64,000 bases of DNA, taken from positions 1 through 64,000 of the forward strand of contig JAFQFY010000033.1 of assembly GCA_017398485.1 (NCBI GenBank), written 5' to 3'. Shown here in pieces: positions 9,201 to 17,894 of the stretch. How positions within the stretch are numbered: position 1 is the first letter of the stretch; the number at the start of each line of letters is the position of its first letter. A program made the translations under genes and the position numbers. Under the pieces are notes generated by a model that saw only the letters and a list, made by a program, of their open reading frames with translations, did no database searches and had not been told where the DNA came from. Source of the stretch: Clostridia bacterium. Its GTDB lineage: Bacteria; Bacillota; Clostridia; Oscillospirales; Acutalibacteraceae.

Positions 9201-9734
9201 TTGTATCTCTATACCATCTGCGAGCATCCGGAGCGTATCAAGTCGGGCACGGGCGAATTATTGCCTGCCGGCGTGCTGTATCATCCGCTGTCCGATCTGC
9301 TGGTGGACCGCGGCGAATCCGACGAAAAGATACAGACGGCGCGTTTGAGCAGTATGCGCATGGACGGTGTGGTGCTGGACGATGCATCGGTGGTGCAGGC
9401 GATGGAGCGAGACGGGAACAAAGTGTTTATTCCGGCGAAGATCGGCAAGGACGGCAAGGCGAGCGGTTCCGTGCTGTCTGCGGAGCAGTTTATATTGCTG
9501 CGCGGTGTGGTCGAGCAGTTGCTCGCGAACATGGCGAACTCTCTGCTCGACGGCGACATCGCCGCCCTGCCGATTGTCGACGGCGACCGCCTGCACTGCA
9601 CCTATTGTGACTATCGCGCCGTTTGCGGTCGCGATGAGGACGACGCGGTGAGGCTGTTGTCCGATTACAGCATACAGCAGGCGTTAGAGGATCTGCAAAA
9701 CGCCGCCGACGAGGAGGTGAGCGACGGTGAGTAA
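6216..9734 (+). CDS. addB: ATP-dependent helicase/nuclease subunit B (AddB)
   Basis: Subunit of the AddAB helicase-nuclease that resects double-strand breaks, loads RecA at Chi and degrades foreign DNA. The N-terminal P-loop is GRSGSGKT (K13), typical of AddB of the Firmicute type. At the C-terminus is a RecB-like nuclease core (VDRLDLFV, VVDYKTN) framed by four cysteines expected to hold a [4Fe-4S] cluster: one in FHECRFQYF and three in HCTYCDYRAVCG. 1172 residues matches the family. ATG 6216 follows AAGGGTG. It overlaps addA by 8 bases, so the two are coupled. Confidence 0.96.
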   Translation: MRRLLLGRSGSGKTQAVFDRLEALVAQGHEKVFLLVPEQYSFENERDLQMRLGTQAASRVQLISFTRLADKVFRELGGMAGEQLDDGMRALLMSRALEQVSLLAQDAGEPLMGADPRQVTDCAYVEELLILWREFRQCAVPIDELERVWQEMEQDGTLAGHSLQEKAKDFHRIFTAYTGLAENTALDDADKLTRLVALLPQSAMPQGAAVLVDGFKGFTAQELAILEQLLTRVDELVVTLGTDTPGKRWSTALDHSREQTLFEPVTKTVEHLREIAQRHGLSWDMQLLQEDHRHTDGALRALEAGFYAPSPTVYEGRADSVTVTPCRDVYEECDYVARRIRRLLREENYRCRDITIVARDLSAYSGLLEDALDQEGVPYSMDARRDLLDEPLIVYIRAALRIAVGGLQTQEILRLLKTDLGRLSPIEVARLENYVYMWRIDGAAWQQEWTENPGGLGVPVTASTARELAQLNAWRQAIVEPLMRLREALRSGANGYQFALAVYRYLTDDVDMAQRIAQQVDTLESLGEPIIARRAARLWDEVIALLDRFEAALGNQRMAAARLEELFSMLAQMIDVGQIPQGLDAVTVGSADRIRYHKPRAVFVLGANEGVFPAYPENTTLFTEEERETLAQHGLELTDDLLVRCIEERYFAYMAVAAPSDRLFVTYHTEGEAVPSPLVAMVRTILPQHCRGTAVAANGDDLESAEAMFARLAQNYTRSTPVTESLREALAGEATVSGRLAAVGRGAGRAAFRLEDAQVAQALFGTDMRLSASQADKFHECRFQYFCRYGLYLQPRRVAQVDAASFGVIVHYVMETLLPLYVKKDGLLDRVKAQDAAREGMTSDRQAQAENELQAQLLATIAEDVHNAVMTYAEEEMGGTQNKSGRFLYQLQLAERSACNMLWHTVMELRQSAFVPVRFELGICPGDEGETSDEEIPSLCVSFSRGRVRLRGKVDRLDLFVRFDGKAFVRVVDYKTNSKKFNLDSLGAGLNMQMLLYLYTICEHPERIKSGTGELLPAGVLYHPLSDLLVDRGESDEKIQTARLSSMRMDGVVLDDASVVQAMERDGNKVFIPAKIGKDGKASGSVLSAEQFILLRGVVEQLLANMANSLLDGDIAALPIVDGDRLHCTYCDYRAVCGRDEDDAVRLLSDYSIQQALEDLQNAADEEVSDGE

Positions 9735-12700
9735 GAGAGTGTGGACCAAACCTCAACGGCAAAGCATTGAGGCGCGCGGCGGCTCGGTGTTGGTGTCTGC
9801 CGCCGCCGGCTCGGGTAAGACGGCGGTGCTCGTGGAGCGCATCATCCGTCTTATCACCGACGAGAAAAACCCCATCGGCGTCGATCGCCTGTTGGTCGTG
9901 ACCTTCACGCGCGCCGCGGCGGCGGAGATGCGTCAGCGCCTGTCGACGGCTCTGTCCGAGAAGATGGCGCAGGACCCCGAAAACGAACTTTATCAGCGTC
10001 AGCAGCTGTTACTGCCGCAGGCGTCGATCACGACGGTGCACGGCTTTTGTGCACAGTTATTGCGTCGTCAGGCGAGCCACGCCGGTCTGCCGCCGCGTTT
10101 TAAGGTCGCAGACGATTCCGAAGCGGCGGTGCTGTCTGCACAGGCACTTGACGAGGTGCTCGAGGAAAGCTACACCAACCGCGCGCCCGAGTTCCTTGCG
10201 CTCGCGACGCAGCTTGGCGGCACGCGCAACGACAGCGGTCTGCGCAGTGCGGTGTTGCAGGCGTACACCTTTATGCAGGCGCAACCGTTCCCCGAGCAGT
10301 GGCTCGAGCGGCAGAAGGATGCCTACACCGCGGTAGCGCCTTTGGAAAAGGCTGATTGGATGCGGCCGTTGTTAAATGAGTTGGATATTACGCTCCAAGG
10401 CTGCTATGCGCAGCTGACTCGCGCGCGGGATATCGTCGCGCCGTATGCGGATCTGCAACCCTACGTCGATCATCTGACGGTCGAATGTGCGCAGTTGGAC
10501 GCGTTGCGCGCGCAGACGAGCGAGGGTGACTACGCGCGTCGTTATGCGGCGTTGCAGGCGTGGACGTTTGATAATTTGCCGCCGGTCAAGGCGGATAGCG
10601 CCGCCTCCAAGGAAGCGAAGGATCAAGCCCAGGATATCCGCAACAAGATGAAGAAGCGTTTTCGAGCGCAGGTCGAACTGTTTTTCTCGCCCGACGAGAT
10701 CCGCGAGGACCTCGCGGCGCTCGCACCGCTCGTGGAAGCGCTCAGCGATCTGGTTTCGCGCTATACCGAGCGGTATGCGCAGTTGAAACGCCAAAAAAAG
10801 CTGGTGGATTATAACGATCTTGAACACATGAGCCTGCGGCTGTTGCTTGATGCCGAAACGGGCGAGCGCACGCCGCTTGCGGCAGAGCTGTCACAGCAGT
10901 ACGAAGAGATCATGGTGGACGAATATCAGGACACCAACGCCGTGCAGGACGAATTGTTCTTGGCACTGTCGCGCGAGAGGAACAATCTCTTTATGGTGGG
11001 CGACGTCAAGCAGAGCATCTACGGTTTCCGTCAGGCGAGGCCGGAGATCTTCACCAATCGCCGCGACAAGTATAACGCCTATGATGAAAACGCGTCCGAG
11101 TACCCTGCCACCATCACGTTGGAAAACAATTTCCGCAGTCGTGAGACGGTAACGGATACGGTCAATTTCCTGTTCCGTCAGCTGATGCAACGCAGTCTCG
11201 GCGGCGTGGACTACGACGCGCGCGAGGCGTTGGTCTGTTCGGCTGAATACGATGCCGCTGACGGCGTCGAGACCGAGTGGATACTCTTGGATAAAGCGAT
11301 CGCCGCCGGGGAATGCCCGAGCAATGAGGTCGCGGAGGCGCGCGCGATCGCGCACAACATCCGCGAACAGATGGCGACCATGACCGTCAAATCGGGCGAG
11401 GGCACGCGCCCGTTGGAATACGGCGATATTTGTATTCTGCTTCGTGCGCGCCGCCCCTTGCCGGTGTATATTAAAGAACTTGCCCGTCTGGGTATTCCTG
11501 CCGGCGCAGAGGGCAGCGGTTCGTTGCTGACTACCCCCGAGATCCGTACGGCGCTCGCGTTGTTGCGCGTGATCGACAACCCTCTGCGCGAGATCGAACT
11601 GACTGCGCTGATGCTGTCGCCGCTTTACGGCTTTACTCCCGATGATTGCGCGCGTCTGCGCCTGCTCACACGCGGAGAAAAGCAAAAGGAACCGCTGTAC
11701 ACGGTTGTTGAACAGGTCGCCGTCGGCAAGCGTCAGACGGAGGGAAATCTGACGGCGCTGTGTCGGCGTTTGATGGGCGATCTGCGTCGTTACCGCACGC
11801 TGGCGGTGTCGATGCCGGCGGATCGGTTGATCGAACGCCTGTATCGCGACACTGCGCTGTGTGAGGTGTATGCGGCGCGCGACGGCGGTCGGCAGAGAGT
11901 AGCAAATTTGCACGAGCTGGATCGTGTTGCGCGCGGCTTTGAACAGGACGGATTCCGCGGGCTGTCGGCGTTCGTGCGACATATTGATCGCCTTGAGGAG
12001 CAGGGCAAGGACCTTGCCGCCGGCAACTCGATCGGCGGCAACAGCGTGCGGCTGATGACCGTGCACGGTTCCAAGGGTCTGGAATTCCCCGTGGTATATC
12101 TGGCGCGCACGGGCGGTCAGTTCAACACCGAGGATACGAAAAAGAAACTGTTGTTGCACAACACGGCCGGCATCGGCCTGTGCCGACAGGATAACGAAGC
12201 GCAGACAAAAGGACGCACGATGCCGTTTTACGGCGTGCTGTCTGCGCGTCAACAGGACGAGCGCGCGGAGGATCTGCGCGTGTGGTACGTGGCGATGACT
12301 CGTGCCAAGGAAAAGCTGTGCATCGTCTCCACCCAGCGTGATCTGCGTAAGCGGCTTGGCGGTTTGGAGGATACCCTAACGGGAGCACGCGCGCTGTCGG
12401 TGGACAGCATTCTGCACGCGGCAAGCCCGTCGGATTGGTTCTTGAGCGCGGCGCTCCGACACCCGTCGTTTGCCTATCTGCGCAAGGATCCGTCATCCAC
12501 CGTGTCGATGGCGGCGGATACGGCGTGGACGGTGAAGATCTACGATCCGTCTGCGTTGGACGAGGAGAGCGTCACGGTCGAGCAGGCCGCCGCGCAGGCG
12601 GATGCGACCCTCGTGCAGACTCTGCGCGAACGCATGGCGTACACCTATCCGTATGCGGTGCTCAGTCGTATTCCGGCGAAGGTGGCGGCGTCGCAGTTAT

Positions 12701-13278
12701 CCCACGAGAACTTGAGCCGACAGTATATCGCCAAGGCACGTCCGGCGTTCTTGCAGAAGGAGGGCTTGACCGCCGCGCAAAAGGGTACGGCGTTGCACAC
12801 CTTTATGCAGTTCGCGGATTACGCGCGTGCGGCAACGGACGTCGCCGCCGAGGTGCGGCGGCTGACCGCCGCCGGCTTCCTGACGGCGCATCAGGCCGAG
12901 GTACTGCCCATCGACAAGATCAATCGCTTCTTTGCAAGCGGTTTGTATGCGCGTATGCAAGCGTCCTTGGATTGCCGTCGCGAATTTCATTTCACGGTGA
13001 CGGTACCGGCGGATACGGTCGCCGGTGAAGCGCTTGGCATCCCCGATGAGAACGTGGTCGTGCAGGGCATCGCCGACTGCGTTTTTCGCGAGGGGGAGGG
13101 ACTCGTGCTGCTCGACTATAAGACCGATCGCGTCAGCGACGCGCAGGAGCTTATCGAGCGGTATCGCTCGCAGTTGCAGTTCTATCGCTGGGCGCTTGAG
13201 CCGATTTTCGGCCTACCGGTGACGCAGGCAGTGCTGTACAGCTTCTATCTGGATGAGGTTATTGAAGTGGCATTATAA
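9727..13278 (+). CDS. addA: ATP-dependent helicase/nuclease subunit A (AddA)
   Basis: UvrD/Rep-type superfamily 1 helicase fused to a C-terminal RecB-family nuclease; partner of AddB. Walker A SAAAGSGKT (K31), helicase motif II VDEYQDTN, motif GDVKQSIYGFR, and the late motif VHGSKGLEFPVVYL are all visible, as is the nuclease motif LLDYKTD near the end. 1183 residues is normal. GTG at 9727 is the start: GAGGAGGTGAG lies 7-8 bases upstream inside addB. The stop codon sits inside the long inverted repeat that terminates the operon. Confidence 0.97.
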   Translation: MSKRVWTKPQRQSIEARGGSVLVSAAAGSGKTAVLVERIIRLITDEKNPIGVDRLLVVTFTRAAAAEMRQRLSTALSEKMAQDPENELYQRQQLLLPQASITTVHGFCAQLLRRQASHAGLPPRFKVADDSEAAVLSAQALDEVLEESYTNRAPEFLALATQLGGTRNDSGLRSAVLQAYTFMQAQPFPEQWLERQKDAYTAVAPLEKADWMRPLLNELDITLQGCYAQLTRARDIVAPYADLQPYVDHLTVECAQLDALRAQTSEGDYARRYAALQAWTFDNLPPVKADSAASKEAKDQAQDIRNKMKKRFRAQVELFFSPDEIREDLAALAPLVEALSDLVSRYTERYAQLKRQKKLVDYNDLEHMSLRLLLDAETGERTPLAAELSQQYEEIMVDEYQDTNAVQDELFLALSRERNNLFMVGDVKQSIYGFRQARPEIFTNRRDKYNAYDENASEYPATITLENNFRSRETVTDTVNFLFRQLMQRSLGGVDYDAREALVCSAEYDAADGVETEWILLDKAIAAGECPSNEVAEARAIAHNIREQMATMTVKSGEGTRPLEYGDICILLRARRPLPVYIKELARLGIPAGAEGSGSLLTTPEIRTALALLRVIDNPLREIELTALMLSPLYGFTPDDCARLRLLTRGEKQKEPLYTVVEQVAVGKRQTEGNLTALCRRLMGDLRRYRTLAVSMPADRLIERLYRDTALCEVYAARDGGRQRVANLHELDRVARGFEQDGFRGLSAFVRHIDRLEEQGKDLAAGNSIGGNSVRLMTVHGSKGLEFPVVYLARTGGQFNTEDTKKKLLLHNTAGIGLCRQDNEAQTKGRTMPFYGVLSARQQDERAEDLRVWYVAMTRAKEKLCIVSTQRDLRKRLGGLEDTLTGARALSVDSILHAASPSDWFLSAALRHPSFAYLRKDPSSTVSMAADTAWTVKIYDPSALDEESVTVEQAAAQADATLVQTLRERMAYTYPYAVLSRIPAKVAASQLSHENLSRQYIAKARPAFLQKEGLTAAQKGTALHTFMQFADYARAATDVAAEVRRLTAAGFLTAHQAEVLPIDKINRFFASGLYARMQASLDCRREFHFTVTVPADTVAGEALGIPDENVVVQGIADCVFREGEGLVLLDYKTDRVSDAQELIERYRSQLQFYRWALEPIFGLPVTQAVLYSFYLDEVIEVAL

Positions 13279-13318
13279 TAAAAACAGGACACCCGACGGG
13301 TGTCCTGTTTTTATTATA
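13274..13318. terminator. Bidirectional terminator between addA and azlD
   Basis: Near-perfect 21-bp inverted repeat (core AACAGGACACCC / GGGTGTCCTGTT, loop GAC) with flanking A/T tracts. The stop codons of both convergent genes lie inside the arms. Confidence 0.92.
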
Positions 13319-13622
13319 GCGTTTGCATGAGCCATTCAGTGACAAAGACGGCGATACAGCTCAACGCCGCCACCGTCACGAGATTGCGGCGCCAAAGCGC
13401 GGCGACGATCGCCACTGCCAGTGCCACAGTACCGCTGACAACGGTGTTGGTGGCATACAGAATAGCAGGGAAGGTCATGGCGGTCAGGCAGACGCACGGC
13501 ACATAGGTGAGAAAGGAGCGAATAAAACGGTTTTTGATCTCCTTGCGGAAAAAGACCAAGGGGATCATACGGATAAGGTAGGTCGTGCCTGCCATTACCG
13601 CAATGTAGATATAGGCACTCAT
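13314..13622 (-). CDS. azlD: Branched-chain amino acid transport protein AzlD
   Basis: Small (102-residue) membrane subunit of the AzlC-AzlD exporter family, known for branched-chain amino acids and azaleucine resistance. Three to four hydrophobic helices; typical features are YLIRMIPLVFFRK at the N-terminal half and the conserved YVP/FPAILY region. The start ATG 13622 overlaps the azlC stop (ATGA), so the two are coupled. It is the last gene of the aromatic amino acid operon. Confidence 0.92.
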   Translation of the reverse strand: MSAYIYIAVMAGTTYLIRMIPLVFFRKEIKNRFIRSFLTYVPCVCLTAMTFPAILYATNTVVSGTVALAVAIVAALWRRNLVTVAALSCIAVFVTEWLMQTL

Positions 13623-14329
13623 CGGCTCGCCTCCTCTTTGTCTTGAATGGGGAAAGCGAGAGCACAAACCGCCGCCGCGACCACCGTGCAGATGACGATG
13701 GCAAGACCGCTGTCGACGGTTTTGAGCCACGGTACCCAGGTGAATAGACAGCTCAGCACCGCGGAGAGCAAAACGGCGACGCGCTTGGGCGTTTCGGCGA
13801 CTGCCTGCGGCACCACGATGGCGATAAACATGCCGTACAGTGCGACACCGAGGGCGTTGCTGACCATGGAGGGAAGAATGTCGCCGGCGAGCGCTCCGAG
13901 CAGGGTGCCGCTTGCCCAACCGACGATGGGGAGTACCCCGAGACCGTACATATAGCGCGTTGTCAGTGGTACGGGACGTTGCATGGCGAGCGCGAAGATC
14001 TCGTCGGTGTTGTAAAAAGCGACGATCAGGCGCTGAACAACGCCGAACGAGCGGCCGAGTTTTTGGCTAAGCGCGAGGCTCATGAGCGCATAGCGGCTGT
14101 TGATGACCAATTGTGTTAACAGCATCACCCAGAGGGATGACGCCGCGGCGATAACGCCGACGCCGGCGAACTGTCCGGCGCTGGTCATGTTGGTCAGCGA
14201 CATCACCGTTGCCTGTATCGCGCTTATTGTGCGCACCGCCGTCACGCCGAAGCCGAAACTGACGGCAAAATAGCCGACGCCGACCGGTAAACTGTCGCGC
14301 AAGCCGAGAGTAAATTCGTTGCGTTGCAT
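13619..14329 (-). CDS. azlC: AzlC-family amino acid exporter subunit
   Basis: 236-residue integral membrane protein of the AzlC family (about seven helices). Characteristic segments: SLPVGVGYFAVSFGFGV near the start, MTSAGQFAGV, and the NSRYALMSLALSQ motif. It lies 22 bases after the DAHP synthase stop with its own AAGGACC site and no terminator between, so it is probably co-transcribed with the aromatic biosynthesis genes. The family is known for branched-chain amino acids; a role in exporting aromatic amino acids or precursors is only an inference from context. Confidence 0.92.
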   Translation of the reverse strand: MQRNEFTLGLRDSLPVGVGYFAVSFGFGVTAVRTISAIQATVMSLTNMTSAGQFAGVGVIAAASSLWVMLLTQLVINSRYALMSLALSQKLGRSFGVVQRLIVAFYNTDEIFALAMQRPVPLTTRYMYGLGVLPIVGWASGTLLGALAGDILPSMVSNALGVALYGMFIAIVVPQAVAETPKRVAVLLSAVLSCLFTWVPWLKTVDSGLAIVICTVVAAAVCALAFPIQDKEEASR

Positions 14330-14351
14330 GATTTAAGGTCCTTCCCGGAGA

Positions 14352-15383
14352 TTATTCCAGATCGTTGGCAATGTGCAGAATGAGGGCTTCGGTCTTTTCC
14401 CAACCGAGGCACGGATCGGTGATCGACTGTCCGAATTGGTGATCGGCGGCGGTGGCGGCACCGTCGACGAGATAGCTTTCGATCATCAGACCCTTGACCA
14501 GACGCCGTACGTCGTGGTTGTGGTTACAGCTGTATACCACGTCCTTGGCGATACGCACCTGTTCGTTGTAGCGTTTGCCGGAGTTGTTGTGGTTGGTATC
14601 CACAATGACAGTCGGGTTGAGCAGGCCCGATTGACAATACAAATCGTGTAACTGTATTAGATCTTCGTAGTGGTAGTTGGATACCGAACGGTCCGTGTGG
14701 TCGATATAACCGCGCATGATGGTGTGTGCATAGGGGTTGCCGTCGCTGACGACCTCCCAGCCACGATACAGGAAGGTGTGGCGGTGCTGTGCCGCGGAAA
14801 CGGCGTTGAGCATGATGGAGAGGTCTCCGCCCGTGGGGTTCTTCATACCGACGGGCGTTTCCAGACCGCTGGCTACCAGACGGTGCTGTTGGTTTTCCAC
14901 CGAGCGTGCGCCGATCGCCACGTAAGCGAGCAGATCGGATAGATAACGATAGTTTTCGGGATACAGCATCTCGTCGGCACAGGTAAAGCCGTAGTCGTGC
15001 AACGCGCTCAAATGCAGATCGCGGATGGCGATGATGCCCTCGAGCATATCGGGGCTGTGATTGGGATCGGGCTGGTGCAACATTCCCTTGTACCCTGCGC
15101 CCGTGGTGCGCGGCTTGTTGGTATAGATGCGCGGAATGATCAGCAGCTTATCCGCGACCTGTTCTTGTATGCGGCGCAAGCGCGAGATATATTCGAGCAC
15201 CGGCTCCTTGCTCTCCGCCGAGCAGGGACCGATGATCAGCAGAAATTTATCGGATTCGCCGCGAAACACACGGCGTATCTCTTCGGCGCGCTCATCGCGC
15301 ACCGTTGCCAGTTCCGGCGTGACAGGGAATTGTTCTTTGATCTCTTTCGGAATGGGTAATTTGCGTTTAAAATTCATGCTCAT
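14352..15383 (-). CDS. aroF: 3-deoxy-7-phosphoheptulonate synthase (DAHP synthase, class I alpha)
   Basis: First committed step of the shikimate pathway: phosphoenolpyruvate plus erythrose 4-phosphate to DAHP. The family motif IIGPCSAES is at about residues 49-57, with RIYTNKPRTT, MKNPTGGD and DTNHNNSGKR further along, all typical of the AroF/G/H type usually feedback-inhibited by an aromatic amino acid. 343 residues is normal. ATG 15383 follows AAGAGG. It is the last biosynthetic gene of the operon although it acts first. The symbol is used generically; which end product inhibits it cannot be read here. Confidence 0.95.
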   Translation of the reverse strand: MSMNFKRKLPIPKEIKEQFPVTPELATVRDERAEEIRRVFRGESDKFLLIIGPCSAESKEPVLEYISRLRRIQEQVADKLLIIPRIYTNKPRTTGAGYKGMLHQPDPNHSPDMLEGIIAIRDLHLSALHDYGFTCADEMLYPENYRYLSDLLAYVAIGARSVENQQHRLVASGLETPVGMKNPTGGDLSIMLNAVSAAQHRHTFLYRGWEVVSDGNPYAHTIMRGYIDHTDRSVSNYHYEDLIQLHDLYCQSGLLNPTVIVDTNHNNSGKRYNEQVRIAKDVVYSCNHNHDVRRLVKGLMIESYLVDGAATAADHQFGQSITDPCLGWEKTEALILHIANDLE

Positions 15384-15397
15384 AGTGTTGCCTCTTT

Positions 15398-16255
15398 TCA
15401 GGGTTTATCAAACAGGGTGCGGCGTTCGGTGGACAGGCGCATCATTTGGCGCATGGCCGCAGTATCGCCGTCGCGTATGGTGTCGTACAGACGGTCAAAG
15501 GACTTGCGAAAGCGGTCCATTTCTTCCAACAGGACGGTTTGGTTCTCCAAAAACAGTTCGCTCCACATGGCGTCGTTGATGCGTGCGATACGGGTCAGGT
15601 CGCGGAACGAGTCACCCGTGTAGCGCACGAGTTCGGGGTCGTCCTTTGCGCACATTAAGGATACCGCAATGCAGTGCGTGAGCTGGGATAAAAAGCCGAT
15701 CATCTCATCGTGACGTTCGGGGGAGAGCTTGGACACATAGCGAAATCCCAACGTCCAACCGAGCTCCTCGCACAGTTCGATCGCTTCGGGCGTGTTGCGG
15801 TCTGTCGGTACTACGATATAGTTGGCGCCGTAAAAGATGCGGTCATCGGCGTTTCTCACACCGCCGACCTCACGACCGGCCATCGGGTGCGCGGCGATAT
15901 ACTCGACGCCGTCGGGAAGCAATGCCTCGATCTTCGGAATAATGCCACCCTTAACGCCGGTGACATCGGTAATGACCGTGCCGCGTGTCAGCAGACGTCC
16001 ATGCTGTTCAAGCCATTCAACGAAGGTGTGCGGATACAGGGCGAATATCACCAGATCCGCCTCGGCAACGAGCGTCGGCTCAACGGTGGTCGTTGCATAG
16101 TCAACGATGCCTTTATCCGTTGCGTAGTCAACGTCGGCTTGGTCGAGCGTGATGGCGTTCACGGTAAATCCGCGCCGTTTGAGGGCCATGGCGTAACTAC
16201 CGCCGAGCAGGCCCAGACCGACGATCAGTATGCGTGTATTTTTGTTAAAAGTCAC
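15398..16255 (-). CDS. tyrA: Prephenate dehydrogenase
   Basis: NAD-dependent oxidative decarboxylation of prephenate to 4-hydroxyphenylpyruvate, the branch to tyrosine. Rossmann motif GLGLLGGSYA near residues 13-22, then TDVTGVKG and HPMAGREVGGV, the substrate-binding signature of TyrA. No ACT regulatory domain is attached (285 residues). Start is a GTG at 16255 overlapping the end of aroA by 11 bases, with GAGG 9 bases before it. Confidence 0.94.
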   Translation of the reverse strand: MTFNKNTRILIVGLGLLGGSYAMALKRRGFTVNAITLDQADVDYATDKGIVDYATTTVEPTLVAEADLVIFALYPHTFVEWLEQHGRLLTRGTVITDVTGVKGGIIPKIEALLPDGVEYIAAHPMAGREVGGVRNADDRIFYGANYIVVPTDRNTPEAIELCEELGWTLGFRYVSKLSPERHDEMIGFLSQLTHCIAVSLMCAKDDPELVRYTGDSFRDLTRIARINDAMWSELFLENQTVLLEEMDRFRKSFDRLYDTIRDGDTAAMRQMMRLSTERRTLFDKP

Positions 16256-17456
16256 GTTTTTGCGCCTCGATTCCTAATTTACGTATGTCGTCAAAGAAAG
16301 CAGGATAGCTTTTGGCAACCGCTTCGGCGCCGACGATCTCGCCGCCGACGAGCGAGCACAGAACGCTCAACGCCATGGCGATGCGGTGATCGTTGTGTGC
16401 GTCCAGCGGTGCGTTCGGTGTGCGAAGCGTGCCCTTGTGCACGATGACGCGATCGTCCTGCACCGTGACGGCGATGCCGAACTTTTGCAACTGAGTTTGC
16501 ATCGCGACGGCGCGGTCGCTTTCTTTGATCTTCAGCCGCGCCGTGCCGACGAATTCGCCGCCGTTCTTGGCGGCGGCAACCGCAAAGAGGATGGGCGCGA
16601 GATCGGGGCAATCGGACAGATCGATCGGTCGCGTATCATTGCCGTCCAGTTGTGCGAACAGGTCGCGGTAGACGCGGTCACCTTGCGGCGAATACTCGTC
16701 AAGACCGTCCACTGTCACCTCGCCGTCAAAGAGGTTGAACGCCTCCAAAAATGCGGCGTTCGACCAATCGCCCTCCACCGTCAAGGTGCGCGCGCGGTAG
16801 GTCTGCCGACCGGGTATAAGCAGAGAATTGTCCATACCGTACAATATCACGCCGAAATCGGTCAGCGTTTTAAGGGTGAGGTCAATATACGGACGACTTT
16901 CGGTGTTGCCGACGATGCGGATAATGCTGTCCTGCTCGGCAAGCGGCAGCGCAAACAGCAGTCCGGTGATAAACTGGCTGGAGATATCCCCCGGGACGGT
17001 GAAATTGCCGCCGACAAGAGGGCCGCAGACCGTCAGCACGTTGCCTTCCTGTTCAAAGCGCAGGCCGTTCTGCGCACAGAGGTCGGAGTAGACGCCGAGG
17101 GGGCGTTGCATCAAGCGTTCCTCTCCCGTCAGGGTGATAGGAGCGGAGGACAGCAGACACAAGGGGATGAGAAATCGCAGTGTTGAGCCGCTTTCACGGC
17201 AGTACAACGTTTCCTTCGACTGTATTGCGGCAGGGGACAGCCCGCCGATGCGCACGGTGTTGCCGTCCGTCTTGACCTGTGCGCCGAGCGCTTGCAGGCA
17301 GGATAGAGTGGCTTTGATATCCTCCGACCACGCGAGGTTTCGGATCTCACTCTCGGGGGACAGTGCGCCGGCAATAAGCAGACGGTGCGCCATGCTCTTG
17401 GAGGGAGGTGCGGTGATGCGACCGCGCGCCGTGGAGGGGGTTATGGTAACGTTCAT
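16245..17456 (-). CDS. aroA: 3-phosphoshikimate 1-carboxyvinyltransferase (EPSP synthase)
   Basis: Transfers enolpyruvyl from PEP to shikimate 3-phosphate. Signatures: PPSKSMAHR at about residues 17-25, YCRESGSTLRF, and near the C-terminus RIKESDR-like LKIKESDRAVAM and DHRIAMALSV. 403 residues is slightly shorter than the common 425-435. ATG 17456 lies one base after the aroQ stop codon, with GAGG overlapping the end of aroQ. Part of the aromatic operon. Confidence 0.95.
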   Translation of the reverse strand: MNVTITPSTARGRITAPPSKSMAHRLLIAGALSPESEIRNLAWSEDIKATLSCLQALGAQVKTDGNTVRIGGLSPAAIQSKETLYCRESGSTLRFLIPLCLLSSAPITLTGEERLMQRPLGVYSDLCAQNGLRFEQEGNVLTVCGPLVGGNFTVPGDISSQFITGLLFALPLAEQDSIIRIVGNTESRPYIDLTLKTLTDFGVILYGMDNSLLIPGRQTYRARTLTVEGDWSNAAFLEAFNLFDGEVTVDGLDEYSPQGDRVYRDLFAQLDGNDTRPIDLSDCPDLAPILFAVAAAKNGGEFVGTARLKIKESDRAVAMQTQLQKFGIAVTVQDDRVIVHKGTLRTPNAPLDAHNDHRIAMALSVLCSLVGGEIVGAEAVAKSYPAFFDDIRKLGIEAQKRDF

Positions 17457-17894
17457 TTATTTCGCCTCGATTAATGTTTTAAGATAATCCATCGCTTCGG
17501 TGTAGCCGGCGAGTCCGTGACCGCAGATGGTCTTGACGCAGGCGGCGCGCACGAAGCTCACATGACGGAAATCCTCGCGCTTGCTCACGTCGGAGATATG
17601 TACCTCGACCGTGGGGATACCCACCGCCTTGACGGCGTCGAGAATGGCGACGCTGGTGTGGGTGTAGGCGGCAGGGTTTATGACGATGCCGTCTGCCTTG
17701 CCGTAGCAACGCTGAATTTCATCCACCAGATCGCCCTCGTGGTTGGACTGGTAGCAGGTGACGGCGGCGCCGATCGCCGCGCCGTGTGCTTTGACCAATT
17801 CGCATAACGCGTCGTAGCCGCTGTTGCCGTAGATTTCCGGCTCGCGGATGCCGAGCATATTGAGATTCGGTCCGTTGATGACCGCAATATTCAT
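17457..17894 (-). CDS. aroQ: Type II 3-dehydroquinate dehydratase
   Basis: Converts 3-dehydroquinate to 3-dehydroshikimate. Type II hallmarks: INGPNLNMLGIREPEIYG at the N-terminus (catalytic Tyr), NHEGDLVDEI, INPAAYTHTS and VEVHISD. 145 residues is the usual size. The start ATG 17894 overlaps the stop of the AroE-AroK fusion by 4 bases. Confidence 0.95.
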   Translation of the reverse strand: MNIAVINGPNLNMLGIREPEIYGNSGYDALCELVKAHGAAIGAAVTCYQSNHEGDLVDEIQRCYGKADGIVINPAAYTHTSVAILDAVKAVGIPTVEVHISDVSKREDFRHVSFVRAACVKTICGHGLAGYTEAMDYLKTLIEAK